A DNA stretch of 64,000 nucleotides from Cyanobium gracile PCC 6307 (GTDB lineage: Bacteria > Cyanobacteriota > Cyanobacteriia > PCC-6307 > Cyanobiaceae), in assembly GCF_000316515.1 (NCBI RefSeq), contig NC_019675.1, forward strand, positions 2,505,964-2,569,963. Direction: 5' to 3'. A program made the position numbers and the translations under genes. The notes under the pieces are model-generated. The model worked only from the letters and a program-made list of their open reading frames with translations, had not been told where the DNA came from and searched no databases. Below, one piece after another: positions 43,130 through 54,020 of this stretch; within the stretch, counting starts at the first letter, position 1, and every line of letters begins with the position of its first letter.

Positions 43130-43202
43130 ATGCTACCGCGAGGCTCTAGATATTCAGAAGTTGAACGCTAATCAGAGAAGAAGGCGAGACTTTGCTAGAT
43201 AG
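43130..43202 (+). pseudogene. Displaced native 3' end of the P-loop ATPase gene
   Basis: Removing the IS and one CCC copy joins the ATPase frame to CYREALDIQKLNANQRRRRD and a TAG stop at 43200-43202. The frame is kept exactly (501 codons in all). This is the original C-terminus of the protein encoded at 40431. Confidence 0.85.
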
Positions 43203-43217
43203 CCCAAATATCAATCT

Positions 43218-43306
43218 GTCTAACAACATCATTCACCCGAACCGCTCAAAGACAGTGCTGATTATCCGCCATCATCAATTCGGGCGGGTGATGATGGGCT
43301 TTAGAT
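43218..43306 (+). other. Integron attC-like recombination site B
   Basis: GTCTAAC (43218-43224) and TTTAGAT (43300-43306) bound the site, with TTTAGATGCAC resembling the GTTAGATGCAC end of classical cassette sites apart from the first G. The inner arms pair over 12-13 bases: CATCATTCACCCG against CGGGTGATGATG, with one unpaired T. Length is 89 bases. It starts 15 bases after the native stop of the ATPase and ends 24 bases before the next gene start, as expected between cassettes. Confidence 0.72.
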
Positions 43307-43329
43307 GCACTTCATAACCAAGGAGAATC

Positions 43330-43581
43330 ATGCGAATGACGATTGAAGTCCACGTTGCTGCTCCCAACGAAGAAGTGTGGAAAGCATGCACCTCACCTGC
43401 TTACATTCAGCAGTGGAATGCGGCTTCGGAAGACTGGCATTGCCCAAGTGCAGAGATCGACCTGAGCCCTAGTAGAAAGTTCTCTTACTGCATAAGACTC
43501 CTAAGATGCAATTGCTGCCTCGCGGATCCCTTGCGATGGCTGCTGTTTCGACCAGCGGCCCGACACACTCAGGGTGCTTAG
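43330..43581 (+). pseudogene. Truncated SRPBCC (AHSA1-like) gene copy
   Basis: The first 53 codons (MRMTIEVHVAAPNEEVWKAC, QQWNAASEDWHCPSAEIDL) match the SRPBCC gene at 44463, including its leader with AAGGAGAATCATG. After RKFSYC the match stops and unrelated residues follow, so the ligand-binding fold is incomplete. It is a decayed tandem copy. Confidence 0.7.
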
Positions 43582-43806
43582 GTTGTCAGGAAAGTTCCAG
43601 AAGGTGTGAATACCGAACCCGCTACAGTACCCTAGGCCGCTCAAATTACTGGAAGGAACCACCAAAAGAGAGGAATTTCAGGAAATGACTGGTTGGGGAT
43701 TCTAAGTATATCTGTTAATTAATGATGCCATTGGGTAGTCGCTCAGCATTTCAGTGCACATGTTGGATAGGCTACTGTGACATCTGTTGCGAGGCAAAGA
43801 AAAACA

Positions 43807-44304
43807 ATGCTCATACGAGCGTGGCGATTCATAGCACTTATTCTGACTTCGCTCAGCCTCAGCTTGTCTATGGCACATTTGCTGGAGCTACCGCAAAGAA
43901 TGCAGTTTGATCAGCAACTTTGGGTTAGAGTGACAGTTATTGAAAATGTTTATCGGTTGTTTGGCACAGTCGGCGCAGCTTTTGAAATTACAGCAATTAT
44001 GACGGCAATTGTGTTGATATTCCTTGTTCGTGGGCGCGGTTCTACTTTCTACTGGACGTTGGTCGGAGCGATTCTGTTGCTATTGGCATTTGCGAGCTGG
44101 ATAATGTTTGTCGCGCCAATGAATGAGGAATTCGGCAGATGGTTGACGAATCCCGTTCCAGATGATTGGACACGCTATCGTAACCAATGGGAGTATTCAC
44201 ACGCGGCAAGCGCATTTATCAAGCTCTTTGGGCTCAGTTCACTCGTGATCTCTGTACTTGTTGAAACACCGAAAATGAGATCGATCCACAAAGCACAGGG
44301 GTGA
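43807..44304 (+). CDS. DUF1772-like membrane protein
   Basis: A protein of about 165 residues with four hydrophobic helices (LIRAWRFIALILTSLSLSLS at the start) and the late block NPVPDDWTRYRNQWEYSHAA, typical of DUF1772/anthrone oxygenase-like membrane proteins. The frame is open from 43777; the ATG at 43807 starts the first helix. It is AT-rich compared with the core genes and is probably a cassette gene. A GTTGGAT sequence at 43758-43764 could be the edge of a lost attC, though I found no matching left half. The bases between 43582 and 43776 hold nothing else. Confidence 0.7.
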   Translation: MLIRAWRFIALILTSLSLSLSMAHLLELPQRMQFDQQLWVRVTVIENVYRLFGTVGAAFEITAIMTAIVLIFLVRGRGSTFYWTLVGAILLLLAFASWIMFVAPMNEEFGRWLTNPVPDDWTRYRNQWEYSHAASAFIKLFGLSSLVISVLVETPKMRSIHKAQG

Positions 44305-44740
44305 GGAGCGTTAACATGATCGATTATTGACAATAGTTGAGCAGCGATCGAAGCTGAATCATCGAGGAAGCCAACGGCAAAAAAACGATCTTGGTGAGGC
44401 ACCAAAGTTACTTGCCGTAGCTTGTCTTGGCGTTTGTGCCAAAGTCAAAACCAAGGAGAATCATGCAGATCACGATTGAAGTCAACATAGCTGCTCCCAT
44501 CGATGAAGTCTGGAAGGCGTGGACCTCACCCGCTGACATTCAGCAGTGGAATGCGGCTTCGGAAGATTGGCATTGCCCAAGTGCAGAGATCGACCTGAGG
44601 GCGGGTGGAAAGTTCTCATACCGCATGGAAGCCAAAGACGGCAGCATGGGCTTTGATTTCGGAGGCCCCCTCTGCCAGGAAAGTTGACGCCTCTCCATCC
44701 TGACCGCTTTTTCCACCAGGGGGCTTGATGGAGCAGAGCA

Positions 44741-45243
44741 ATGCGCCGTTACAGCGAGGCCGTCAAAGCTGATGTGAGAAGGCGGATGAGTCCACCGCAC
44801 CGGCAGAGCGTGGCCCAGATCTCAGCAGAGCTGGGCATCCACGTGATCACGCTCTACAAGTGGCGGAAGGCCTGGCGGTTGCAGGGCGAGGTGGTGCCGG
44901 CCACCCAGAAGGACCCCGAGGGTTGGGGCCCAGCCGACAAGTTCACGGTGGTGCTGGAGACCGCCGGGCTGAACGCGACTGAACTGGGTGGATACTGCCG
45001 CGAGCGGGGCCTGTTCCCCGAGCAGGTGGACCGCTGGCGTCAGGCAGCCCAGGATGCCAATGCCCAGCCGCTGCTGACGATGGCCGATCAGAAGGACCTC
45101 CAGAAGCGGCACCAGGAGGACCAGCGTGAGATCAAACGGCTCCAGCAGGAGCTGCGCCGCAAGGACAAGGCCCTGGCGGAGGCGGCGGCACTGCTGATCG
45201 CCTCAAAAAAGATCCAGGCCTACTGGGGCGAGGACGAGGGGGA

Positions 45244-45247
<4 letters not shown>
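44741..45247 (+). CDS. IS3-family transposase OrfA (long form)
   Basis: A 168-residue protein with an N-terminal helix-turn-helix (ISAELGIHVITLYKWRKAWR), a second one (LGGYCRERGLFPEQVDRWRQ) and a coiled coil at the end (EIKRLQQELRRKDKALAEAA). It overlaps orfB by 4 bases in the -1 frame. It would bind the element's ends. Confidence 0.88.
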
Positions 45248-46329
<1,082 letters not shown>

Positions 46330-46598
46330 TCAACGGCAGGGGCGTCATCTTTCCTGGCAGTCACCGAGGCACCTTCACGAAGGTAGTCCAAAATGAACTC
46401 ATCGAATTCTCCTTGGCAGACGAGCGACTAGTATCAGTTGTGTTCACTGAGAGTGATGAGTCGGTGGCGGTTCGTGAGAGCTTCGATGCAGAGTCAACTA
46501 ATTCGGGTGAGCAGCAAAGGCAGGGCTGGCAAGCTATCCTGGAGCAGTTCGCTCGGCACGTCGAGGACAAGAAGTTCGGCTGAGGTATAGTTCCCGGC

Positions 46599-46688
46599 AT
46601 CTAACATGCAGATCTAGATGACGGGCGCGCAGAGTGTTTTCATCGACCACAGATCTGATCTGCCCGCTTCTGATCTGGAGTGTTAGAC
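46599..46688 (+). other. Integron attC-like recombination site C
   Basis: ATCTAAC (46599-46605) and GTTAGAC (46682-46688) fit RYYYAAC and GTTRRRY exactly and pair at 6 of 7 positions. The inner arms CAGATC and GATCTG pair with extra unpaired bases, and GGGCG pairs with a distal CGCCC-like block. Length is 90 bases. It lies 15 bases after the SRPBCC stop. Confidence 0.75.
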
Positions 46689-46718
46689 TGCACACCAACA
46701 ACAGAGAATATCCATTCC

Positions 46719-48022
46719 CTCCTCTGGCAGGAACGATGACGCCTCTCCAATCCGTCCGTTTCAACCACCAGGGGGCTTGATGGAATCGATCAATGCGTCC
46801 TCCAGCGAGCCCGTCAAGGCTGATGTTCGCCGGCGGATGGGGCCTCCCTCCCGCCAGAGCTGCACCGAGGTCGCCCAGGATGCCAATGCACAGCCGCTGC
46901 TGACGATGGCCGAGCTGAGCGTCCTTAAGAAGCGCCACAAGGCCGATCAGCGCAAGATCAAACATCTCCAGCAGGAGCTCCGCCTTAAGGACAAGGCACC
47001 GGCGGAGGCGGCAGCCCTGCTGTAGCCGCAGGCTTCTGCGAAGCAGTACGCCTCAAAAAGGATCCAGGCTTACTGGGGAGAGGACACGGGGGATTGACCT
47101 CTCCTGCTGATCGCCGCAAGGCTCTGGAGATCCTTGATGCCGGGCTGGCGGTGCCAATTCGCGGGTGCAGGGGACGGCGTGGACCGTCGGAAGGACAACC
47201 ACCGCCTGGTGTCTCACCGCCTCAGCGACGAGGAGCGCCAGCGAATCCTGCTCACCTGCAACCAGCCGGAGTTCGCGGCTCTGCCGCCTGGGCAGATCGT
47301 GCCGGTCCTGGCCGATCGTGGTCTGTCTATCGGCTCGGAGCGCAGCTTCTACCGGGTGCTCCATGCCAACGGCCAGGTCCACCGTCGCGGGCGGGCCCGG
47401 CCGCCCCAAGAGCCTCGCCCGGTGCCACGACTGGAGGCCAGAGGCCCGAATCAGATCTGGAGCTGGGACATCACCTACCTGCCCACCAGCGTGCGTGATG
47501 TCTGGCTCTTCCTCTATCTGGTCATTGACGTCTGGAGCTGAAATGTGGTGGCCTGGGATGTGGCCGAGCGGGAAGATGTGCGGACAACGGAAACGTCATG
47601 CTGGCCGCCAAGTTCGAGAGCCGGCTGGAGGAACTGGCCGTGCTCAGATCCTTTTCCAGCCCGAGAGTCAGCAACGACAACCCCTACTCGGAGTCGTTGT
47701 TCCGCAGCGTGGAAGAGGCCTGTGAATGGGTGGTGTCGTTCGTGGATTGGTAGAACCACCAGCACCGCCAGAGCGGTATTGGAGTTATGACGCCATCTCA
47801 GTGTCACTGCGAAGAAGCCGTTGAATGAAGCCGCCACAGTGCCCGCGTCTGCGAGCAGTCCCGCCAGCCACATCCCCGCCGTTGCAGTCTAACCACCCGC
47901 TGTTGGGGTTGCCGGAGGTGGTCTGGATCCATCCTCTTCCTCCAGACAACGGCATCACTCCGTCTACGTTGGTAATGGCCTCCTGATGGGCGGCAGGGGC
48001 GTCATCTTTGCTGGCAGTCGCC
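46719..48022 (+). mobile_element. Decayed copy of the 44667-46365 element
   Basis: Both ends are recognisable (CTGGCAGGAACGATGACGCC on the left, the inverse on the right). OrfA has lost about 75 codons in the middle (46777-47025 remains). OrfB is split: 47134-47541 ends in a TGA where the intact copy has WSRKVVAWD (here WS-stop-NVVAWD), and the part after it is deleted and frameshifted. The copy is about 400 bases shorter. It cannot make its own transposase. Confidence 0.85.
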
Positions 48023-50304
48023 GCCAAGGCCCGCTCAACCGCGGGGCAGTTCATGCCGAAACCACTGCGCACGGACAACCATGGCCGCACCCGCCCGAGA
48101 TGACGAAGTTCGTAGCGTCATCGCCCTCAAGCGACTGCAGGTCCTCGACTCCGAACCCGAAGCCGAGTTCGACGCCCTGGTTCAGATCGCCGCTTCGATC
48201 TGTGGTGTCCCTATCTCGCTCATCAGCCTGATCGACACTGACCGCCAGTGGTTCAAGGCCAATGTCGGCCTGCCGGGTGTGGAGCAGACGCCGCGCGAGC
48301 ACGCTTTTTGTGCGCATGCGGTGCTGGGTGCGGATGTGCTCGAAGTCGAAGATGCGACGCGGGACGCCCGTTTTGCTGACAACCCGCTCGTCGTCGGCCA
48401 GCCCGACATCCGTTTTTACGCCGGCGCACCCTTGAGGCTCAGTGGCGGCGAGACGGTTGGCACGCTGTGCGTCATCGATCGGAAGCCAGGCAAGCTGACC
48501 GATCAACAGCGGGATTTGTTGCGCGAGCTTTCGGCGATGGCAGCCAAGTTGCTCGAAGGTCGCCTGGCCGTGCGTGAGCACGTAGCTGCCGCGCAGTCTG
48601 ATTCCGCGCTTGAAAACTATCTGCGTCTTGTGGTCGACAACGCGCCGGCGATGATGGCCTACTGGAACGCTGACCTGACCTGTCGATTCGCCAATCAAGC
48701 CTACCGCGACTGGTTCGGGGCGGACCCAGATCAGCTGATTGGCAAACACATCAGCGAACTCCTCGGCCCGGCGCTATATGAGCTGAACAAGCCCTACCTC
48801 GAGTCGGCGCTGCAAGGCCAGTCACAAACGTTCGAGCGCAAGATTACCACTCCGTCAGGCACCACTCGCTTCAGTCTGACTCAGTACGTACCCGATGTCG
48901 CCGATGGCAAGGTCCGGGGTTTGCTCGTCCACGTGACGGACGTCACGCGCCTGAAGTCCACCGAAGAAGCACTGCGCCGCGAGATGGCAGATCGCGCGCG
49001 CGTTCATGATCTGCTGTTGACGAGCGCTGAGGAGCTGGACCGAGCCCAGAAGCTGGGAGCCATCGGCAGCTGGACATGGCAGGTGGCCGGTGACCACGTC
49101 GATTGGTCGGCTGAGCTCTTCAACATTCTGGGATGTGACCCGGCTCGAGGCACGCCGTCGTTCGCGGAACAGGCCGGCCTCTATCAGTCCGACAGCTACG
49201 CTCGCCTGCAAAAGGCTGTAGGAAAGGCGCTGGATACCGGCGAGCCGTACCAGTTAGATCTGGCGTTCGTGCGCCCGGACGGCCGCGAGGGCTGGCTGGA
49301 GGCCCGAGGGGAAGCTCTGCGCAATGAAGAGGGCAAGGTGTACCGGCTCAGAGGTACGGTTCAAGACATCACTGAGCGTCGTCAGGCTCAGGACGCGCTG
49401 GCCCACCAACACGAGCTGCTGCGCGTCACCATGCAATCGATCGGTGACGCGGTCATCACGACCGACGCCGCAGCCAACGTGACCTGGCTGAATCCTGTCG
49501 CCGAGCGGATGATCGGTTGGCTGGCCAGCGAGGCCAAAGGACGCCCCCTCACTCAGGTCTTCAACATCGTCAACGAAGAGACCCGCGCTGTTACTGATAA
49601 TCCGGTCGCCACTTGCTTAGAACAGGAAAAGGTCGTCGGTCTGGCCAACCACACGCTGTTGATCTCGCGGGACGGCACGGAGTTTGGCATCGAGGACTCC
49701 GCAGCGCCAATCCGCAATGCAAGCGGCGAGATTCTGGGCGTCGTGCTGGTGTTCCACGACGTCTCGGAACAGCGGCGCATGTCCGGTGAGATGACCTACC
49801 GCGCCACGCACGATCTGCTGACCGGCTTGGTCAATCGGGCGGAGTTCGAAACCAGACTGCTGCGGGTCTTGCGCCATGCCCATGAAGAGCGGAGCGAGCA
49901 TGCCTTGCTCTACATCGACTTGGATCAGTTCAAGCTCGTCAACGACGCCTGCGGCCACGCCATCGGCGATCAGCTGCTGCAGCAGGTGGGCAAGTTGTTC
50001 GGCGAGACCGTGCGGGCGCGCGACACGCTGGCACGGCTAGGCGGAGATGAGTTCGCTGTTATCCTCAGGCATTGCACGTCCTACCAGGCCGCACAGGTGG
50101 CCCAGAAGATCTGCAACCGTATGGATGACTTTCGGTTCATCCATGGCGACCGCAGGTTTCGCATTGGCGTGAGCATCGGAGTGGTACCTGTCGACGAGCG
50201 CTGGGCCAGCATCGCCGCCATCCAGCAGGCGGCGGACACCTCGTGCTATGCCGCCAAGGAGGCTGGGCGCAACCGTGGGGTTCCCCCGATTTCGTGGACA
50301 GCGA

Positions 50305-51144
50305 TCAGGGGGTCACAAAGGTGAGTGTAGATGCAGCGATGAACCGCTGCTCGTAGTCGATCGGGCTCAGGTAACCGACCGTTGAATGGCGGCGCTCGCG
50401 GTTGTAGTAGCCCTCGATCCAGAAGGCCAGATCGCGCTGCAGCTGCTGCGGTGAAATTAGGACTGCCCGATCGTCATCGAGGTCCAGTTCCAATTTGAGG
50501 GTGGAGAAGAAGCTCTCCACCACCGCGTTGTCCCAGCAGCATCCCTTGGCGGACATGCTGCAGAGGATCCCGTGTTTGGCCAGCCGGTCGCGGTAGTCGC
50601 TGGCCCGGTACTGGCTGCCCTGATCCGTGTGGATCAGCAGCTGCTCCGGCTCCACCTGCCGGTGGCCGAGGGCCCGGTTGAGGGCCTCGATCACCAGGGC
50701 GGCATCCATGCGTTGATTCAGCGTCCAACCCACCACACGGCGACTGAACAGATCGATCCACACCGCCAGGTATCGCCAGCCGGCGCTGGTGCGGATGTAG
50801 GTGATGTCGCCGGCCCAGCAGCGGTTCGGGGCCGGGGGCTGGAAGTCCTGCTGCAGCAGGTTCTCCGCCACCCCAGCGGCTCCGCTGCTGGCCCTGCTGC
50901 AGGGCCGGAACGCCTTTCGGGTCCTGGCCCGCAGATCGGCACGACGCATGAGCCGAGCGACACGGTGGCGTCCCACCGGGTGGCCGGCTGCGCGCAGTTC
51001 CTGGTGGATCCGAGGCGAGCCGTAGAAGCCCCGGTGCTCGCCGAACACCGCCTGGATCTCAGCGGTGAGTCGGGCGTTCTCAGCCGCTCGCTTTCCCGGC
51101 GCCTCGTGCCGCTGCCGCCAGGCGTAGAACCCACTGCGGGCCAC
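50305..51144 (-). CDS. IS3-family transposase OrfB (DDE integrase)
   Basis: About 279 residues from the first internal start. The core has Asp in WAGDITYIRTS, Asp in LIHTDQGSQYRA and Glu in DNAVVESFFSTLKLEL. In the same frame the sequence extends upstream (FRLIDQLADQHSISWLCRQL) to overlap orfA, so the natural product is an OrfAB frameshift fusion. All catalytic residues are present. Confidence 0.92.
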   Translation of the reverse strand: MARSGFYAWRQRHEAPGKRAAENARLTAEIQAVFGEHRGFYGSPRIHQELRAAGHPVGRHRVARLMRRADLRARTRKAFRPCSRASSGAAGVAENLLQQDFQPPAPNRCWAGDITYIRTSAGWRYLAVWIDLFSRRVVGWTLNQRMDAALVIEALNRALGHRQVEPEQLLIHTDQGSQYRASDYRDRLAKHGILCSMSAKGCCWDNAVVESFFSTLKLELDLDDDRAVLISPQQLQRDLAFWIEGYYNRERRHSTVGYLSPIDYEQRFIAASTLTFVTP

Positions 51145-51197
51145 GCCCAGTTGCCGGCACAGCCAGGAGATGGAATGCTGATCAGCGAGCTGGTCGA

Positions 51198-51527
51198 TCA
51201 GGCGAAACCTCTCGGCGGCAGCTGCTCCTTGGCAAAGTGCGCTGCCGCCAGCCTGAAAAAATCCTTCTCCCTCCTGAGCTCGCGGTTCTCCTTGCGGAGC
51301 CGGCTGAGTTCAGCGCGCTCCTCACTGCTGAGCAGGCCCTGGTCCCTGGGTCCGGCCTGGCCGCGATCCATGCGGGCCTGCCTCACCCAGCGAGCGAGGC
51401 TGCTGGAGGGAAGGCCAAGCCGCTGGGCCACGGCATTGCAGGAGAGGCCCTCCTGCAGGCAGAGCTCCACGGCCTCCACCTTCTGCTGCGCCGTGAATCG
51501 GCGCCGAGTCTTGGTTGGGTTGGTCAT
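51198..51527 (-). CDS. IS3-family transposase OrfA
   Basis: A 109-residue helix-turn-helix protein: RRRFTAQQKVEAVELCLQEG, LGLPSSSLARWVRQAR and a coiled-coil end (ELSRLRKENRELRREKDFFR). It recognises the element's ends and is fused to OrfB by frameshifting. Confidence 0.92.
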   Translation of the reverse strand: MTNPTKTRRRFTAQQKVEAVELCLQEGLSCNAVAQRLGLPSSSLARWVRQARMDRGQAGPRDQGLLSSEERAELSRLRKENRELRREKDFFRLAAAHFAKEQLPPRGFA

Positions 51528-52566
51528 CGATGGACAGTCTGGTGGTCATGGCGTGACCCTTGTCGACTTGTCCTCAGAATCGGGGGAAGCCCACCGCGTG
51601 CACGCTTGGGTCGAGAGCGACGTGGCTATACGTGCCCGCCAGTTCGAGATGCAGTGGACATCACGCATTGAGCACGCCTTGGATGATGATGGATTTGTCC
51701 TCTTCGCGCAGCGCATGCAAGGCCTGCAGCAAGCGCTCCATGGTCTGCATGCGGAGATCCTGCTGCGAATGAAGAATAAAGACGGCAGCCTGACCCAGCC
51801 AGGTGCCTTCTTGCCGGCGGCGGAACGCTTCCATCTCGTGTCGCGCGTGGATCGCTGGGTGCTTCGTCACGCAGTGAACTGGATGAAGGCCTTGCCGGAC
51901 ATCAGCATGATCGACACACTGAGCGTCAATCTCTCGGGACAGTCCGTGGGAGACCGCGCCTTCCATGCATGGGCTAAGGACATGCTCGTCCATGCCGGAG
52001 CAGAGGTGTGCACCCGGCTTTGCCTAGAGATCACCGAGACTACAACGGTCACGAACCTTGCCGACGCCGCGATCTTCATCGCGGCCGTGCGGGCAATCGG
52101 CATAAAAGTGGCGCTCGATGACTTCGGCGCAGGAGCATCTTCCTTTGGCTACCTGAAGTCCCTCCCTGTGGACTACTTGAAGATCGACGGCCAGTTCATC
52201 CGGGAGCTCACGCAGGACCCGCTGGACGAGGCCGCCGTGCGCTGCTTCGCGGATGTGGCCAAGGTGATCGGCGTGAAGACGATCGCCGAATGTGTTGAGC
52301 AGCCCAGCGTGCTGGATCGACTGCGGCAGATCGGAGTGGACTTTGCTCAAGGGTATCTGATCCATCGACCGGAGCCCATTGAGATGCTGCTGCAGTAGGA
52401 AAGCACGAGAACATCATGATTTGAGCGATCGGAATCTAGGGCCATTGAATTGGCCATAGCAGGCTCGTTTCGACTTCGCCAGAGACGCGACGCCTACTTG
52501 TGTTCTTCTGGTGGACTGCTCGGCGACGATTAGATAGGCGGGCCGCCTACGTAGTTGACACCAGGC

Positions 52567-52791
52567 ATGGACGAAGAGTTTCATCATGCCTCACTGCTTG
52601 AGCTATGTCGAGTTGCCAAAGAAGCCAGGGTGTTTCCACTTCTTGCATTGGGCGGTACGCGTTCGCCCTATCTGGAAGCGAGTGTCGAGTTGCTGCGTAC
52701 AGCTGGGCATAACGTATCGATTCAGCGGGTGAACGACGAGTTCCAGAGAGGCGCATGTGAAATGCTGCGGATTAAATGCGCTGATGGCTAG
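52567..52791 (+). pseudogene. C-terminal fragment of a class I methyltransferase-like gene
   Basis: The frame reads FHHASLLELCRVAKEARVFP, LLALGGTRSPYLEASVELLR and FQRGACEMLRIKCADG. This looks like the end of a cyanobacterial SAM-dependent methyltransferase (motif VFPLLAL-GG-xRSP-x-LE). The N-terminal SAM-binding half is missing. The preceding 170 bases (52399-52566) hold no gene but do hold a short palindrome, TAGGCGGGCCGCCTA, at 52534-52548. Confidence 0.5.
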
Positions 52792-52811
52792 CATCAAGAT
52801 TCAGCACAAGG

Positions 52812-52872
52812 GGTTAACGGTTCTTGATCCTTGGGTAAGGCCACTGTCCGCCGATGGTCTTGAGCGTTAGTC
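52812..52872 (+). other. Possible degenerate attC site
   Basis: GGTTAAC and GTTAGTC lie 60 bases apart, each one base off the attC consensus, with TAACG and CGTTA pairing at the edges but weak inner arms. Its place between a plus-strand fragment and the next plus-strand gene fits a cassette boundary. It could also be chance or part of a terminator, as a T-rich stretch follows. Confidence 0.3.
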
Positions 52873-53006
52873 GCTTTTTCTTTTCAGATTTGAGTATGAT
52901 CGGATTCAATCCAACGTACTTCACCTTATGCCCCTCAGTTCTCGTCATTCCGTGAGTTACATTGCTGGCTAATGGCTCTGCCTTTATTCCTGATGATGGA
53001 GGTTCT

Positions 53007-53951
53007 ATGACAAAATCCTCAACGCCTGCCGGGGTCCACCTTGCAACATCCACAGGCACTCTCTATGGCACACAGATCATTCCAGCCTCTCATCTGCCAA
53101 CGCCAGTGGTGTTGATCATCGCGGGTTCAGGTCCGACTGATCGCAATGGGAATGGGCCTCTAGCTGGCGAGAATAACAGCCTCAAGCAACTAGCTGAAGG
53201 GTTGGCTGATCACGGCATTGCCTCGATACGCTATGACAAGCGTGGTATTGGAGAAAGCTCAGCCGCAGGGCCTGACGAAGTTGATATGCGTTTTGATACC
53301 TATGCTGATGATGCAGCACTCTGGATTCAACAACTACAGGTAGATACTCGTTTCTCAAGCGTCACCGTCATTGGTCACAGTGAAGGTTCTCTGATTGGAA
53401 TGCTGGCGAACAAAAAAGCGGAAGCAGATGCTTTTGTCTCAATCGCCGGCCCCGCCCAATCGGCATCAATCATTCTACGAAAACAACTGCAATCTAGATT
53501 GCCAGATGCATTATGGCAACAGAGTGAGCAGATTCTTGTTGCTCTAGAGCAAGGTAACCCTGTGATCTCCGTTCCACTGGAATTAAATTTTGTCTTCAGA
53601 GCGAGCGTCCAGCCTTATCTCATTTCTTGGTTCCGTTACACCCCTGCCCAGGAGATTGCGCACCTCACGATTCCTGTTCTCATGGTTCAAGGAACCACAG
53701 ATATCCAAGTGCCTGTCAGCGAGGCACAAGCCCTGAAAATGGCAAAGCCTGATGCGGAGTTTAGAATGATTGAAGGGATGAACCACGTCTTAAAAGCTGT
53801 TTCATTAGATCCTGAACAGCAAAATGCTTCCTACTCCGACCCAACGTTGCCAGTTGTGCCTGAACTCGTTGAAGGGATCAGTCAATTCATTCATGCCCGT
53901 GAGAGGCTTCGGGGGTCTCATCATTCCCTGCACCGAAATGTGCCACATTGA
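53007..53951 (+). CDS. Alpha/beta hydrolase
   Basis: A 314-residue hydrolase: PVVLIIAGSGPTDRNGNGPL with the oxyanion region, RYDKRGIGESS, the nucleophile elbow VIGHSEGSLIGML (Ser in GHSEG), VMVQGTTDIQVP with the acid, and EGMNHVLK with the His. No signal peptide. A strong GGAGG lies 8 bases before the ATG at 53007, which decides the start. The C-terminus after ISQFIHA is longer than in relatives and may be cassette-end sequence. It is AT-rich compared with the core genes. Confidence 0.85.
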   Translation: MTKSSTPAGVHLATSTGTLYGTQIIPASHLPTPVVLIIAGSGPTDRNGNGPLAGENNSLKQLAEGLADHGIASIRYDKRGIGESSAAGPDEVDMRFDTYADDAALWIQQLQVDTRFSSVTVIGHSEGSLIGMLANKKAEADAFVSIAGPAQSASIILRKQLQSRLPDALWQQSEQILVALEQGNPVISVPLELNFVFRASVQPYLISWFRYTPAQEIAHLTIPVLMVQGTTDIQVPVSEAQALKMAKPDAEFRMIEGMNHVLKAVSLDPEQQNASYSDPTLPVVPELVEGISQFIHARERLRGSHHSLHRNVPH

Positions 53952-54020
53952 CTTCTTTAGCGGCAAAGTCTTTTTGCGTGCGGTGAGCCTGATCGTTATC
54001 CCACCTGACTTAGATTCTAC

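Larger units (their letters stand above)
50276..51593 (-). mobile_element. IS3-family element, intact, inserted in the GGDEF-EAL gene
   Basis: The 1318-bp element has ends TGGGGTTCCCCCGATT and, inverted, TGGGCTTCCCCCGATT, with GTGGACA and GAGGACA further in. CCG flanks both sides as a 3-bp target duplication. Its genes run on the minus strand, against the interrupted gene. It is unrelated in end sequence to the two other IS3 elements here. Confidence 0.9.
48081..52398 (+). pseudogene. GAF-PAS-GGDEF-EAL cyclic-di-GMP gene interrupted by an IS3 element
   Basis: The part before the IS encodes a GAF domain (residues 20-165), three PAS domains (about 185-300, 320-420, 430-550) and a GGDEF domain with an intact ARLGGDEFAVIL. 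Base 50275 is followed by the IS. The frame resumes at 51597 with VHAWVESDVAIRARQFEMQW and an EAL domain (LEITETTTV, LDDFGAGASSFGYL, YLKIDGQFI), where EAL itself reads EIL. Without the IS and one CCG copy there are 999 codons in one frame. The intact protein would sense signals and make or break cyclic-di-GMP. The truncated part could still act as a cyclase. Confidence 0.88.

Noticed and set aside
44304-44462. Possible attC between DUF1772 and the SRPBCC gene (GCGTTAAC ... GCGTTTGTG)
   Set aside because: The outer boxes miss the consensus and the inner arms do not pair.
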